Of a stretch of DNA of 64,000 bases, positions 31,757 through 43,410 are shown one piece after another (position 1 is the first letter of the stretch; every line of letters starts with the position of its first letter). The position numbers were made by a program, and so were the translations under genes. The notes beneath the pieces are model-generated. The model saw nothing but the letters and a program-made list of their open reading frames with translations, was not told the DNA's origin and ran no database searches. The stretch comes from Acrasis kona (Eukaryota > Heterolobosea > Eutetramitea > Acrasida > Acrasidae), in NCBI GenBank assembly GCA_026419775.2, contig JAOPGA020001019.1, forward strand, positions 44,426 to 108,425, in the 5' to 3' direction.

Positions 31757-32323
31757 CTATTCATCTTTATCTTCAGATTTATTAATGTTGGTATCACTTT
31801 TTCTTTTCCTCTTTCGTGACCTTTTGTTTTTTTTGTTTAGGTCCTCGTTGGTTGTCTCCGCTTCAGCTCGTTTATCTTCTGTTGTGCTCTCTTGATTCGG
31901 TGTCTGGATGCAGGTTGATTTGACGTTTGGTTCAACGTTTGGTTTGTCGTTTGTGTTATCATTCAACTCACTACTAGGTTCGCTATTGACATTTTCCGAA
32001 ACATCCCCTCCAAATGCTATTTTTTGTAAGTGTCTCTGCTTTGAATTCTCCTTTTTCCTCTTTCTTTTTAGTGATTTTCGTTCGGTTCGCGCTTCTTCGT
32101 CCTCCTTAATCATGCGTCTCATCTCTTCGTGCTCATCGAATTCTTTTTCTATACGGGCATCCTCTTCCATTTTGCGTAACCTGAACATTTCATATCTTCT
32201 CATTTTGCCATAGTTATGAAATTCTCCTGATCCGGCACCCGCAACACTACTTGTTGTTTGTCGAACTTTAAGCTCAGCACGATGTATCTGTGGGACAGAC
32301 GATACTGGATTTGAATCCCCCAT
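31757..32323 (-). CDS. PRKRIP1 homologue (spliceosome-associated)
   Basis: 188 aa, single exon. The diagnostic block SSVAGAGSGEFHNYGKMRRYE (residues about 25-45) matches the conserved S-S-V-A-G-A-G-S-G-E-F-H-x-Y core of PRKRIP1/C114. It is followed by a long charged helix (EMFRLRKMEEDARIEKEFDE... RKSLKRKRKKE) typical of the family. The C-terminal half is acidic/low complexity, ending with basic clusters. In human structures PRKRIP1 is a helical linker in the catalytic-step-II spliceosome, bridging U2 and the active site; that role is inferred here. No intron is needed. Confidence 0.82.
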   Translation of the reverse strand: MGDSNPVSSVPQIHRAELKVRQTTSSVAGAGSGEFHNYGKMRRYEMFRLRKMEEDARIEKEFDEHEEMRRMIKEDEEARTERKSLKRKRKKENSKQRHLQKIAFGGDVSENVNSEPSSELNDNTNDKPNVEPNVKSTCIQTPNQESTTEDKRAEAETTNEDLNKKNKRSRKRKRKSDTNINKSEDKDE

Positions 32324-32406
32324 ATTTTCCTTGAAGACAACCTATTTAAAGTTTAATTACAATTACTTGCAACAACACATACATAATAAAACTGTTTATT
32401 TGTTGT

Positions 32407-35400
32407 TCATGTTGGGATTGATTGATTTGTTTTTAGTAAATTATTGACCCTAGGACAATTCAAAGACAACAAATGTAACTTTAAATCTAGATGGTGCTCC
32501 GAAGAAATTTGAGCGTACCCAATAAACTCTACAATAGCATGTTTTAATTCATTGACTTCTTTACTGTATGGATATCTAATTATAAGGTTACATTTCATAG
32601 ATTTAGTAAAGATTTCTTACAGTTTTGATGTGTCGAATGAGAAGGCGGACCCACGCGCGTTGTTTTTAATCCATTCTACTTTTTGTTTGTTGTACTCTTC
32701 TTTGCGCTTTTGCATAAAAATCTGATCGTAATTATCGATGAGTGACAGTGATGACTTCAAACCAACAACATGTTCAAAATCCTCAAACAGAGCAGTCTTG
32801 ATCATATCCACGCCCGCGTTGTGCAGTCTTTTAAAGTGGTCTGTATTTACAATAACTTGAGATTTTAAGTGAGATGGCGACTGCTTTGTCTCTTTATAGT
32901 TTTCTTCATTTGGAGGGGTTGTCAGCATTTGAAAAGTTCTAACTGTAACCACAGGATTTTCAAAGTTGGAAGGCTCATTGGCATAATCATAGACCTCAAA
33001 ATTACAATCAGATATTTGGACAGCAGGAACCATTCTCAAGAATGTTGTATCAGAGTTATCAAACGGAGGTAGTAATTGATTGGGATGAAGGATCACAACA
33101 TCAGAAGAACAACAAATTAGAGACCGCTTCAAGTTGTCAAGACTATTAGAAGAAACAATAAAATTGCCACAATTAAAGAATGGTTCACTACTGCTCGCAA
33201 GTACTTCAACCAAATAAAAATTGAAATTTGAAACAAGTTGTTTCTTGGAGTACATAACATGTAATTTCCGATACTGCTCTGAAACTCTGTCTCTATTATT
33301 AAGCTCTTTCAGTCTCTTTATATATTCGTGCCTCAGTGACTCTGCCAGCTCGTTATTATAGTCTTGCAAAAGATCTGCAATAGTGTCTAATATTTCAATT
33401 TTATTGTCAGCGACGTCAGGTTTGGATGTGAGGAGACTCATTGACGATGTATGACACACTGCACTCATACACTCTAGAAGATCTTTATTTGTTAAACAAG
33501 TATTCATCAGGTAGTGCGCACAAGAAATCTTGATGTGATTCGAAAATGAAGAGTACAACCTCGTCATTATTTGTAACAAACGAATGATCACACTTTGTTC
33601 GAATTTTATACCAAATATCGGGAAAGATACAATTCTCCACAAATAGTCAACACACAATATCAACTCAACATTAATTGGATGTTTCACCCACTCAGATACG
33701 TCGATAGATTCTATAGCACTTATGGACCTGATTTGCTGCCCACAAAAAACAATTTTATTTAGGAAGGGTTCAATCGAGCTTAAATAGGATTCAGTTGACA
33801 AGACAAATTTTTGTGCTTCGTTCTCAGAGAGACCGAATTTCAAAAGTATGCTTTTATGTAAGGCTTGATCCCTGCAGGGGATATATTTAACATAACTGTT
33901 ATTTATACAGGTCTGGATGAATACTTTTAATAATTCATGATTAGATGAGGTCCTACCAAATAACAACCATATAATAAACTTTGATGCACGTTTTAACTGT
34001 TCATTATCGTGCAAAGCGAGGTACAACCGGATAGCACATGTATAAAAAGACGAATCGTTTGAATTCCATACTTTTGTTAACATTAAATCTATCGCATCAG
34101 AACTGGTCTGATTCAAAACTGTACTAATGATACATGGTGGACACTGGTCTGCAACGTTTAGCAAGTCCCACGGTGGTTCTGAACCATGTTTAAACAAGTA
34201 TTGAGCACAAACCAATTGTTGACAAATACCTTTTTCTAATTCACATTTTTTAAATTCTTTGTAAATGTGATCAATCTGCAGATTTCTGTAGACCTCATCA
34301 ATCTGTGCATTGGAGTGCTGAAATAAAGACCACAATGGCTTTAGGAGATGACGCTGCGAAGTACCATGTGTGACGACTTGCCTCACGATACGAGCGCATA
34401 TATCATAGACACTTAAATGATACACATCAAGTAAAAAACAAACAAAAATACAACCGAGATGATTCAGTTCAGGGTTGTCGATTAATAAATTACAAAATAC
34501 ATTACAAAATTTTACTAGTTCAATTTTATGACTTTCATCTAAAACTTTTGGCATTGCAAATAAAAATGAGGCAACAAGTCGACGAACACGGTCTTCTAAT
34601 TTAGATTCTGGAAAGAAATCCGAAAGAGTGATACGAGTCATCAAAGCATTGCTCATTTTTAAAATAGCACTAGTGGTAGGTAACACGCTACCTATTAAAT
34701 GCAAAACATAACTAGAACAACACAATGCACTTAAAAAACTCAGAAAATCTTTTTTCTTTGTAGATGTTTGTAAAACGGTTATTTGATGGTCAACGTAGAA
34801 TTCTAAAAATCTAACATTAAATCTTTCCCTCAACAAATCGGTCCAAATTGTAAAGTATTGAGGTTCTTTCAAGAGTATAAAATGAATCAAATCAGTGAGG
34901 AAATCAATAAGAGGAATTGATATACTAGGATCCATTGCATCAAATTTACATTTGTCTGTTAACTTTGTAATGGATTTTGTAATTTTACAGATCCATTGAT
35001 AACGAAGATTAGAACAAGATTGATCATTTAGTAAATTCAATTCATATACATTATTCAGACGGTATTTTTCATACGCAATATTTTGCGTGATATTAGGTCT
35101 TACTTGTGCTGTCACTGTAAACTTCACAAGTGATTGGTTGAATTTTACAAAATGTTCACCATCACTAATCAATTCACCCAATTGATTAAACAATGGCAAT
35201 GTACAAGATTGATTTTCAAAAAAAACAACAATTTCTTTTTGTAAATTTGACACTGGTGCTGTAAAGTAGATCACTTGACCAACGTGTCCAATTTGAACTT
35301 GATCAAATACAACACTAATTTGTTCATCTTTATTAATAAGATTTGTGGTGTCTAATTCCACATGCAATAAATCTTGTAAGGGCTGATTCGATATAAAAGA

Positions 35401-35985
35401 CAATGGGTACACAATTTTAAAATCCGAATCACGTTCATGGATGGAATAACAAAACATGTACTGAATGCTTAAATTGTGTAGATTTTTCAGAACTGGATTA
35501 TTACAAATGGAAACGGATACATCGACTGTGTGTGATGGACCGTGAAGTCTGATTATATACTCTGGAAGAGTTTCAATTTGTTTCACTAGTATAATCTTTC
35601 CTTCCGCTTTAATGTTGGTAGTTAGTCTTTTACATGAAGCAGCATCGTGGATGGATACGCTATAGTCTGATTCAATAACTCTAATTAAGAGATTAACGTT
35701 TTTGTGGTTTGTGAAAAAGTCCGAGAGTGAGGCGGGAAGTAACATGTCTGTGGCGGGTAAGTATTCAAAATCACTGAATGGGAATCGTTTCCAGTACTCT
35801 TCAAGCGCGTCACCAAGATCAACTACCCTGCCTTCGCTCTGCAATGTATTGGTTACTTGAAAACCATTTGTTTGAGTTTTGCTTTGTGGTTGTTCGCTTC
35901 CAATCTGTAATTCTTTGTCCGTTTTTATTCCGTTAAGCTTGGTCTATTAGTGATTCTAAACAACAAAGCGGCATACATGTTCCAT
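32407..35985 (-). CDS. Large DOCK-like (DHR2-related?) protein, about 1150 aa
   Basis: The main exon (to 32621) and last exon (32575-32407) join across a 45-nt intron (GTAAGA...ATTAG, 32620-32576) in phase, adding a C-terminus beginning YPYSKEVNELKHAIVEFIGY. The frame is open upstream of 35844 without an ATG. A likely start is ATG 35985-35983 followed by a 33-nt intron (GTATGC...AATAG), but this is uncertain. The C-terminal 400 residues resemble the DOCK DHR2 layout: helices, then YRKLHVMYSKKQLVSNFNFY, then the FLRMVPAVQIS...FENPVVTVRTFQ block. DOCK proteins are Rac/Cdc42 exchange factors. No clear C2 (DHR1) is seen. Assignment is tentative; gene structure is fairly secure. Confidence 0.45.
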
Positions 35986-36064
35986 GAACGGTTGTTTTGG
36001 TTTTGTGTAACAAAGTAATAATGGTCAACTAACAAGAACAAGATGATGCAAAATAATTTATTAT

Positions 36065-36873
36065 TTAAATTTTTAGTTCCTTCCAATATCGGAAACCTCT
36101 GTAAAAGTGTAAGTTGTTGCGCAACAAGTAATTTGTCTTACGTTCGAATTTAATGTTTTGAGGAACCTTCTTGGGGAGAATCTGATTATAAGAGTTGAGT
36201 GCGAACCGGACTGTGTTGTCTTGTGTGCCACGGAAGAACTCATTGTGACTGTTGACGAACTCATCGAAAGATTTTGTGTCGTTGAAGTTTAGTGCTTTCA
36301 TGATAACTGCTTTATCTGCTTCTTGGTATGTGATTGCTAAAACTCCTGCAAAGACTGGGATTTTATTAATTAAAAGTAAAAAATGTTACATACATTTACG
36401 AATGTTGTTATCGAAGGAAGGTAGACTTTTGAGAACCTCGCTTGCGGTTGCTCTTAGTTCCCAGAATTTATCAAACTGGCAAGCTTCCAAGAGATCGTAT
36501 AATTTAATTAGTTGTGAAACTCCCTCTTCACTTTGCTAAATTGTACATCAAGTAAACAACACTTAAATGAAGATGTATAGCATACGTTTTTCTCATGGAT
36601 TAGATACAATGAAAGTGTGAAGTCGTTAGTTTGTGATCCATTTGTCAATGCCAAAATTAAAACCTTTTTGATGACATCCAAGCTAGCCTTTTGCGGGTGG
36701 AACTGATATAACTTTAATAAGAACAAGTTTGCTTCTTTGTCATAAGTGCCGTCATTTGTTAGCTGTTCTTGAACGTGTTTCTCCAATGGGGCAATGACTG
36801 CTGCGTCGTATTTGCTTGTGGCATCGGAGGGTTGGTACTGGAAATTTCCAATCTTTATGGGTTGTTTGGACAT
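36065..36873 (-). CDS. Translation initiation factor eIF3 subunit K
   Basis: Three exons (36873-36586, 36535-36394, 36354-36065), introns 50 and 39 nt, product 239 aa (family about 220). The order of conserved elements fits eIF3k: N-terminal helical repeats with LFLLKLYQFHPQ, then FTLSLYLIHE, LYDLLEACQFDKFWELR (exon 2), VLAITYQEADKAVIMKAL (exon 3) and the winged-helix end with QNIKFERKTNYLLRN. eIF3k is a non-core PCI/CSN8-type eIF3 subunit forming a module with eIF3l. The donors are GTATGC and GTATGT. It lies in tandem with the RCC1-like gene upstream (88 bp apart). Confidence 0.83.
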
Positions 36874-36960
36874 CGTGGATTGTTTGTATGTGAAAATGTA
36901 AGCAAGTCAACCACAAGCAAGAACACAATAACATCACACAAAACGAAGAAGAGTCATTGA

Positions 36961-38210
36961 TTATATAAAAGTATTTATTTGAATATCACAAAACGAGAAA
37001 CTTTTGATTATAGTCTCGAATTTTACAAAGTGGTTTTTCACAATTGGTTTAATGTTTTCTAGTGTAATGTTAGATGGTCGTGTAGTGACGAATACTTACT
37101 TCTTAGGCAGTACCATGCATCCTCTGTTGATACAATCTCTATTTCATGTTCTCTATTTTTATTAAAAACCATCTCCTTCGGACATTTGTAAGGCAGAATT
37201 TCTCCGTCTATAAACATCCTTCCGCTCATGTCAATTACTAACATCTTATGTCCACTGCAACTGTATCCTAATACATTACGATAGTCCATATCGGACATGG
37301 TGTTGCGATCGCTTTTGCTAATCAATTTACTTCCATATAAATTACCGTCAACTAACATGTTAGTTTTTATATAAACACAACGCGACACCTACTTGTTTGC
37401 ACCACGGAATTAAAGAAACCGCAGCTAATGCTTTTAATTTGGGTTGCTAACTTGACGAACCGACCTGTACTGACGGGGACGTCTGAAAGACCCAGCTGAC
37501 CCGATGTGTTCAAGCCAGCAACAAATACACCATCCTCCCTCAGTACAACAGAATGTTTGTAGCCACAAGCAAGATCTAAAACTTTACACTCATTATGAAT
37601 TCCAAGAACTGGCGCCGGAATTGTACTATCAGATCGGTCGTCTCTTCCCAATTCTTGGTCATCATTCCTGCCACAAGAGTAGACAAAATTGTCACTAGTG
37701 GCGAATAGTGTGTGGTGCGCACCGGACTTTATTGACTTTATCTCCCTATCATTGAAGTATTCTGAAGGTACCACGTTAAGTGTTTTTACATCTTTTGTTT
37801 TCCGTCCAAGCCCACACTGCCCATCTGATGGTTGATAAGAAGGAGGTAAAAAATGATTTAGTACCTCTGTTGCAGCCTATTGATAAAACACAGTTGTCTT
37901 TCGTCAAAAAGAAGGCATGAGAGTAACCACCAGCAGAAGATATAATTTCCTTGTCTCTACATTGGACCACTTCACGATTTGGATATTGTGGGCCGAGGAA
38001 CGGAGCCGTTCCATATCTATAAACTCTATTTGCATCTACCGTAGGTGAAATCGAACGTAGTAAAATTGTCGAACCTGTCACATAGAGTGTGAACCATCTA
38101 CCCGTGGAAATGTGTATTACATTATTATAATCGAATACATAGGACGGTAATGGTTGAAACCCATTTTCTATTGAATCAAACACAAACGCATTGCTGTTCT
38201 CCACCTCCAT
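36961..38210 (-). CDS. RCC1-like repeat protein
   Basis: Four exons (38210-37865, 37824-37393, 37351-37100, 37058-36961) with introns of 40, 41 and 41 nt; 375 aa, all phases consistent. RCC1-type repeats are visible: SSAGGYSHAFFLTKDNCVLS then NRDGQCGLGRK (made by splice 1), SGAHHTLFATSDNFVYSCGR-N-D-D-Q-E-L-G-R, and ACGYKHSVVLREDGVFVAGL-N-T-S-G-Q-L-G-L. These build a seven-bladed propeller. RCC1-like domains act as exchange factors or scaffolds; no second domain exists here to narrow the role. The last intron is inferred from a perfect GTAAGT donor and a CTAAC branch, and it replaces an otherwise slightly shorter ending. Confidence 0.75.
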
Positions 38211-38740
38211 TTACTTTGGATACTCGGGCTATTTGAAGTTGACCACACTTGAAATAATCAAAATGATTGTTACACCGAAAATACCAAGTAATAGATCTTT
38301 TGCTTTTAACTGAGTAAATTATGTAAAATTCACTTTAGTACCAAATCAAGTGGCGATCACTCAGATGCGATCATGAAATTCATGTTTTGCCTGCATTGAT
38401 GATATTTGTTGTGCCTCTAGAACGGAAAGCAGGTCCATCAATATTGTGAATATAGACCTAAACAGGTTCGTGGACAAATTCATAATTATTTATGAGATCA
38501 TGCAAATCAATGTTTATTGAAAACTACAAATGTGTATGAAGTGGTCTACATTGGTTTGAATTTTAATTACAGTGTGGATACAGTCTACAGTCCCTTATTC
38601 AGCAATTTGCAAAAAGCTTTTTTCAAAAAGATCACTGATCAGACTGTAACACTCACAGGTGCATAAAAAATTTTATTGAACAAATTAACTGTTGTCCAGA
38701 AGTTCCTTTAATCAGTTGACTTCACGTCGAGTCAGTTGTA
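38211..38740. other. Intergenic, divergent promoters
   Basis: About 530 bp between the RCC1-like and TGS1 starts. AT-rich, no gene or structured RNA seen. Confidence 0.5.
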
Positions 38741-39634
38741 ATGACCAGAAAAAGTGGTCCTCCACACAAGCGACGAAAATACACACACGAAGTAGCTAAT
38801 CCAGAAGATTTACTAGAACTAACCAATGACAAGCAATTAAATGAACTAGAGTTTGGATCTGAAACAGCAGAAAACAGTACAACACTAGACGAAAAGTATT
38901 TTGCTCAGAGATATCGTTTTTGGTCAAGATACGACGAGGGCATTTGGATGGATGAGACAGGATGGTATAGTGTTACGCCAGAATTGATTGCTGAACATTT
39001 GGCAAATCGATGTTGTGATTATGAAAAGAAAGTTACAGTGATTGACGCTTTTTCAGGAGTTGGTGGGAACGCAATTCAATTCGCGCTGCATGAGAATTGT
39101 GAAAGAGTGATTGCAGTGGAATTGAACGAGAACAGAATAAAATGCGCGGCACATAATGCAAGCATTTATGGAGTTGCCGACAAGATAGAATTCATTCAAG
39201 CCGATTTTTTTGATTTGGCAAAGTCTGGATGTTTGAAAAGAATAACAAAGGAGCAAGATTGCCTCGTGGTATTTTTATCTCCTCCGTGGGGCGGTCCTGA
39301 ATACATTTTATCTGAGGAGTATGATTTGAAGACAATGATGCAGCCGATGGATGGAAATGAAATCCTTCATATTGTTAGGAGGACCATTTCTCGTAATGTA
39401 GTAAGTAACAGTGACTCAAACTAAACTCACCCCGAACAGTGTTATCTACTCCCAAAAAACACACCAATAAAACAAGTTGGACTTTTGGCGGAACCAGGAG
39501 AGCCGTGTGAATACGAGAGAAATTATTTGAATGGAAAAGTGAAGATGGTGTCAGCTTACTTTGGTGGGCTCTGCTTGCTACATTCACATTATACCGGAGA
39601 AGAGAATCCGAAAATTGATGTATCACAAATATAA
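38741..39634 (+). CDS. Trimethylguanosine synthase TGS1
   Basis: Two exons, 38741-39400 and 39440-39634, around a 39-nt intron (GTAAGT...AACAG); 284 aa. It has the catalytic core of Tgs1: aromatic-rich start (YRFWSRYDEGIWMD), SAM-binding motif I VIDAFSGVGGNAIQFA, acidic loop VIAVELNENRIKCA, and motif IV SPPWGGPEY. The spliced C-terminus has the LPKN element (YLLPKNTPIKQVG). The enzyme converts the m7G caps of snRNAs and snoRNAs to the 2,2,7-trimethyl form. The N-terminus is basic (RKSGPPHKRRKY), a probable nuclear signal. The human N-terminal extension is absent, as in yeast. Confidence 0.92.
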
Positions 39635-39643
39635 TAAAATACT

Positions 39644-40624
39644 TTAAATGAAATTTATACCTTTAGCTTGGAACGTGATGAATACAAAGACCACACCAAT
39701 GATTAGTGCGAGAATGATGAGAAGGACCACTATACACAAAAGTCTTTGAGACCCTCCAACCTTCTCGATGGCATCATCAACTTTCTTATTCAAGTTCTTC
39801 AGTCTTTCTAATTCTTTTTCCGCCTTCTTGTCCAAATCATCGATCATTGCATTTTGGGTTACCAATTCTTCGTTCATTGATACTGCCATGTCTTTCAACT
39901 TGTCGATTTTTTTACCAAACTCATCGAGTCCTTTATTCATTTCCTGCTTATTCTTCTCAACAATCTGTAACGCGCCACTAATGTCAATTTCAGGTAGATT
40001 ATTGATTTCGTCCTCAGTTAAGTTCTGGGATTGCAGAAGCTGTCTTCCTCCGCTACTGCTCTCTGGAGAGTCCTCCATTCCAAGGTCTACACCTCCAAGA
40101 AGATCATCTCTTTGATCCTTTTTCTTGCCCTTCTTGTCTTTGGGCTCATCCTTCTTAGTTAGATGTTCTCTATCCTTCCTCTCCATGGCATCTATGTGTT
40201 GTTTTATGATGACGATGTCTTTAGCTTCCTTTTCTTCTCTAGCCTTCTTTTCTTTGTCTCTCTGCTTATCTCTAAAAAATGACTTCTTTTTTTTTCCCTT
40301 CTCGTGCATGTTTATTAGTTTTTGATAATCGTCCAAAATACTCTTCAACATCTTCTTAATGTCGTTGCTCATCCTGACATGATTCTTGTGCCCTCTGTTT
40401 TTTTTGGCAGTAGGGTCATCGCGTTCTAAAATCCTTTGGTGAGTTAGCATCAGCTTCTTTGAAATCTGGAATTTAAGGAGTTCAAAAGGTGTGCCAGAGT
40501 CAGGTCCCATCTCTTCATCGTCTCCTCCAAAGTTTTTTCCAGTAATTTCTACATATGTTTTATTAAGACGACGTAGAAGGTCATTCATTACACCACGAGA
40601 TACGCCACCTCTAATGTAAGACAT
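39644..40624 (-). CDS. Qc-SNARE, SYP7-like syntaxin
   Basis: 326 aa, one exon. The central part is Lys-rich and helical. The Qc-SNARE motif spans about residues 235-295 (NKGLDEFGKKIDKLKDMAVS, then NEELVTQNAMIDDLDKKAEK) with the zero-layer glutamine in the N-A-M-I-D-D context. A C-terminal anchor follows (LLCIVVLLIILALIIGVVFVF) with about 10 luminal residues. The pattern K-D-M-A-x-x-M-N-E-E-L is that of the plant/protist SYP7 family. SYP7 proteins function at the ER and endosomal or plasma membranes. The gene is convergent with tgs1, with 9 bp between stop codons. Confidence 0.8.
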   Translation of the reverse strand: MSYIRGGVSRGVMNDLLRRLNKTYVEITGKNFGGDDEEMGPDSGTPFELLKFQISKKLMLTHQRILERDDPTAKKNRGHKNHVRMSNDIKKMLKSILDDYQKLINMHEKGKKKKSFFRDKQRDKEKKAREEKEAKDIVIIKQHIDAMERKDREHLTKKDEPKDKKGKKKDQRDDLLGGVDLGMEDSPESSSGGRQLLQSQNLTEDEINNLPEIDISGALQIVEKNKQEMNKGLDEFGKKIDKLKDMAVSMNEELVTQNAMIDDLDKKAEKELERLKNLNKKVDDAIEKVGGSQRLLCIVVLLIILALIIGVVFVFITFQAKGINFI

Positions 40625-40872
40625 GATGCTTTATTTTCTACAATCGCTCGTTTGAGGATTACAGTAAACTTTTTAGTCAACCAGATATACAACTAGAACC
40701 CTGGGTTAAGTCCGCAATCTTTGCGTCTCTCAGGATTGTTACAGCGGAGATACATTAAAATAAGTTTGTCATTGACCAAGGAATAGTTATATAGTTTCAA
40801 AAAATTTGGGCACAAGCACCTGGCTTTTAAATTGATCTAAGCTTACATAAATTCATATTTATTAAGTAATGA

Positions 40873-42258
40873 TTAGAAGCGGGCAGAACGTATTCCACAA
40901 ATAGATCTCCCGTCTAGTGGTGATAAATGACTTGCCTGAACCACACCGTTCGAGTAAACATGTCCGCTGGACATACAATAAGAAGTGACTGATCCATATG
41001 AGTTAGCCATCATTAATGTGTTACCAGACACCCAAGTGTTTAATTCTGATCCTTCAACCCACCCTAAGCGAGATGGATTAATGGATACTGGCTCTCTTGT
41101 CAGTAGAGAGAAGTCATTAATGTTAATTCTGTGCAAGTGGAATAGATCTGATCTAGGTCTATGCAATATGTTCATGATGTGACGATTGCATGGATCTACA
41201 TTTAATGCTGCAACACTGCATCCTGATCCGAGTCCAATGCTGTTAGTAACACCCAATGCAGCTTCAGCTCCAAGATTCCTTAGACCGATTCCTAATCCTG
41301 CACCTGCTGCAAGTCCTGCACCAAGACCGAGTCCCAGCAACCTCTCTTCTTCAGAGATTGGCTCTTGCTGTTGTCTCTTTAATCCAACACCTAATCCCAA
41401 TCCAGCTGCAAGTCCTGCGCCGAGACCAAGTACCAACTGTCTGCTAGATGCTACTCCACACTCTGCATTGACTTCGTAGCGGGTTAAGCGGTTTTCTTCC
41501 ATACAGACCATGGTATCTTCATCAGCGTATAATGGAACACCGACTGTATTGGGGATAGATGCTCTCGCGACGAAAGTGTTCAAATCAATCATGCTGTATC
41601 CTTGTACTGCTGGACTTGTGACTACTAAAGTTTTGGATGATTTAAGATGACCGACAATGTTTGCTTCTCCGTTGATGCATGCAGTACCAGGTACCAATGC
41701 CAAGTTAAACAGATTGTGTCTGGTGTAGCAAGTTCTTTCATTGTTAACGAGAGAAACATATACGTAGGATTCATCTACAAATTGAACTCTTGATGTAGCG
41801 GGTACGCTGATTGATCCGGTCACCAATCCTCCAGAAAGGTTAAGAGTAGACAGTACTCCTGCACCATTATTAATACCAGTTGCAATTGCATGTCTTGGGG
41901 ATAAAACTCTACATGAATTGGGAAGGAAAGGAAGGACATGACTTCCAATAGTTCTTGCACCTGCATCAACTACAGAGACGATTGGGGATGTTCTGTCAAA
42001 TTTATAGAACAGACCAGTTCCACTAGATGCTGAGAAGCACTGCGATTTTTGGCCAATTCCTACTCCCACACCTAATCCAAGGTTTATACCGGTGGTGCAA
42101 CCAATGCTTCTACCAAGGCGACGTGACCAATATCTGTGGCCGTGATGATGGTGATGTCCATTAGCCAATGGATTTCCTTCGTGACCAAGGAAGCCGAGAT
42201 GTTCATGAGCGAACACTGTAGCATATAGGCACAACACAACTAATGTCTTGCTTATCAT
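40873..42258 (-). CDS. Secreted His/Gly-rich protein with glycine-zipper repeats
   Basis: 461 aa, single exon. A clear signal peptide (MISKTLVVLCLYATVFA) is followed by a His-rich stretch (NGHHHHHGHRYW, residues about 34-44) that could bind metal. Three Gly-zipper segments are seen: residues 59-69 (NLGLGVGVGIG), 276-293 (LGLGAGLAAGLGLGVGL) and 308-326 (LGLGLGAGLAAGAGLGIGL). The rest alternates beta-strand-like blocks with conserved cysteines, like a propeller or lectin-like fold. Codon usage is biased, suggesting strong expression. I know no family with this combination. Gly zippers can insert in membranes or self-associate; that is inference only. Confidence 0.65.
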   Translation of the reverse strand: MISKTLVVLCLYATVFAHEHLGFLGHEGNPLANGHHHHHGHRYWSRRLGRSIGCTTGINLGLGVGVGIGQKSQCFSASSGTGLFYKFDRTSPIVSVVDAGARTIGSHVLPFLPNSCRVLSPRHAIATGINNGAGVLSTLNLSGGLVTGSISVPATSRVQFVDESYVYVSLVNNERTCYTRHNLFNLALVPGTACINGEANIVGHLKSSKTLVVTSPAVQGYSMIDLNTFVARASIPNTVGVPLYADEDTMVCMEENRLTRYEVNAECGVASSRQLVLGLGAGLAAGLGLGVGLKRQQQEPISEEERLLGLGLGAGLAAGAGLGIGLRNLGAEAALGVTNSIGLGSGCSVAALNVDPCNRHIMNILHRPRSDLFHLHRININDFSLLTREPVSINPSRLGWVEGSELNTWVSGNTLMMANSYGSVTSYCMSSGHVYSNGVVQASHLSPLDGRSICGIRSARF

Positions 42259-42759
42259 TTGTATGTTTTATCAGTGCAATTTTTGAGTAAATTTAAAGTG
42301 TGATGCCTATTGGATTCAAATCAATTATTAACACCCAAAATGTTTGTAACCGTATCATATTTGACATTTATATTGTCGAACTACTTTATATGATCAAATT
42401 CCACTCACTTTTCGGTTCAAAACCTAGTGGTTTTGTTTTTACGATGGTAATACCATATTTGGAACTATATCACTTAGATTCTCCGAAGATTTATTACAAA
42501 AGTTTGGAACAAGAATTAGCAGATTATCCATTGTTTATTCTGTGGAAGATGAAGTGACGCAGCACATTTGTAGTGAGTAATCTTGTATCATGGTTGAATT
42601 GCCATGACAGTTCTTCTAATCAGTGCTGAATAATCCAATGAATCACCTCTTCTTAAGGTAGACACTTCTTCAGTTTATTAATCCTGATGCCTTATGATTC
42701 GCACGCTTTCGTCAAAAGTCAACTCAACTTGCCGTAAAATCCAGTTCAGGTCATCTCCA
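42259..42759. other. Intergenic, no gene seen
   Basis: An 85-codon plus-strand frame (42300-42557) is present but shows no domain or convincing coding character. Confidence 0.4.
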
Positions 42760-43410
42760 CAACATACCGAGAGGATTGGTCATTGATTATGTCAATAACC
42801 GTATTTTATTGTCGACAGTTACAATTATAGATTGAGAGTAGTGAGTCGTACAACTGGAGTGATAACTACTTTTGCTGGAACTGGTGATGGAGGTTTTGCT
42901 ACTCAAGCTCAATTTTCACCAACAGGAGTGGCAATAGATAGCGCTTATAATTTAATTTACATTGCAGATACTTTCACTTCTCTTGTGAGAGTAATAGATT
43001 GTACGACTGGTATTATAGATACTTTTGCGGACACAGGAATCAATGGTTTTAACTGAGATTATATCGCTCCAACGCCTGCACAATTGAATGCACCAATTGA
43101 AGTAACTATGGACGAGGTGTGTACAACGGATTCTTGGAACAGTCGCATACGAGCGGTTAGCCCGCCTGCCCCGATTCAAACTCCAACACCCACACCTACT
43201 CCTATACTCGCTCCTACACCTACTCCCACTTCTACGCCAATTCTCACGCCTACTCCTACCCTTACATCTAGCGCCACTACTTCTATATTATCGCCCCTAC
43301 TACAACGCCAACCCCTACATCAACAGTACTTATTATTTGTAATGGAAATCTGTTTTGTTCTCAAAACAAGTGTATATGTCAGTCAGGTCACAATGGTTTA
43401 GGAAATAAAC
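42760..43410 (+). pseudogene. Decayed NHL-repeat protein with Pro/Thr linker and EGF-like end
   Basis: Fragments in shifting frames: [18 protein letters not shown] (NHL start), then [40 protein letters not shown] (a full NHL repeat), a stop after GINGFN, APTPAQLNAPIEV, a (P-T-P)n linker at 43180-43260, and at about 43335 CNGNLFCSQNKCICQSGHNG, an EGF-like Cys pattern. The order NHL repeats, P-T-P-rich linker, EGF-like module is a familiar surface-protein layout in heterolobosean genomes. Several stops and frameshifts and the lack of a start show that it is a remnant. Confidence 0.65.

Noticed and set aside
31296-31895. Small plus-strand hydrophobic ORFs
   Set aside because: They are mainly antisense to the PRKRIP1 gene or lack domains and conserved composition.
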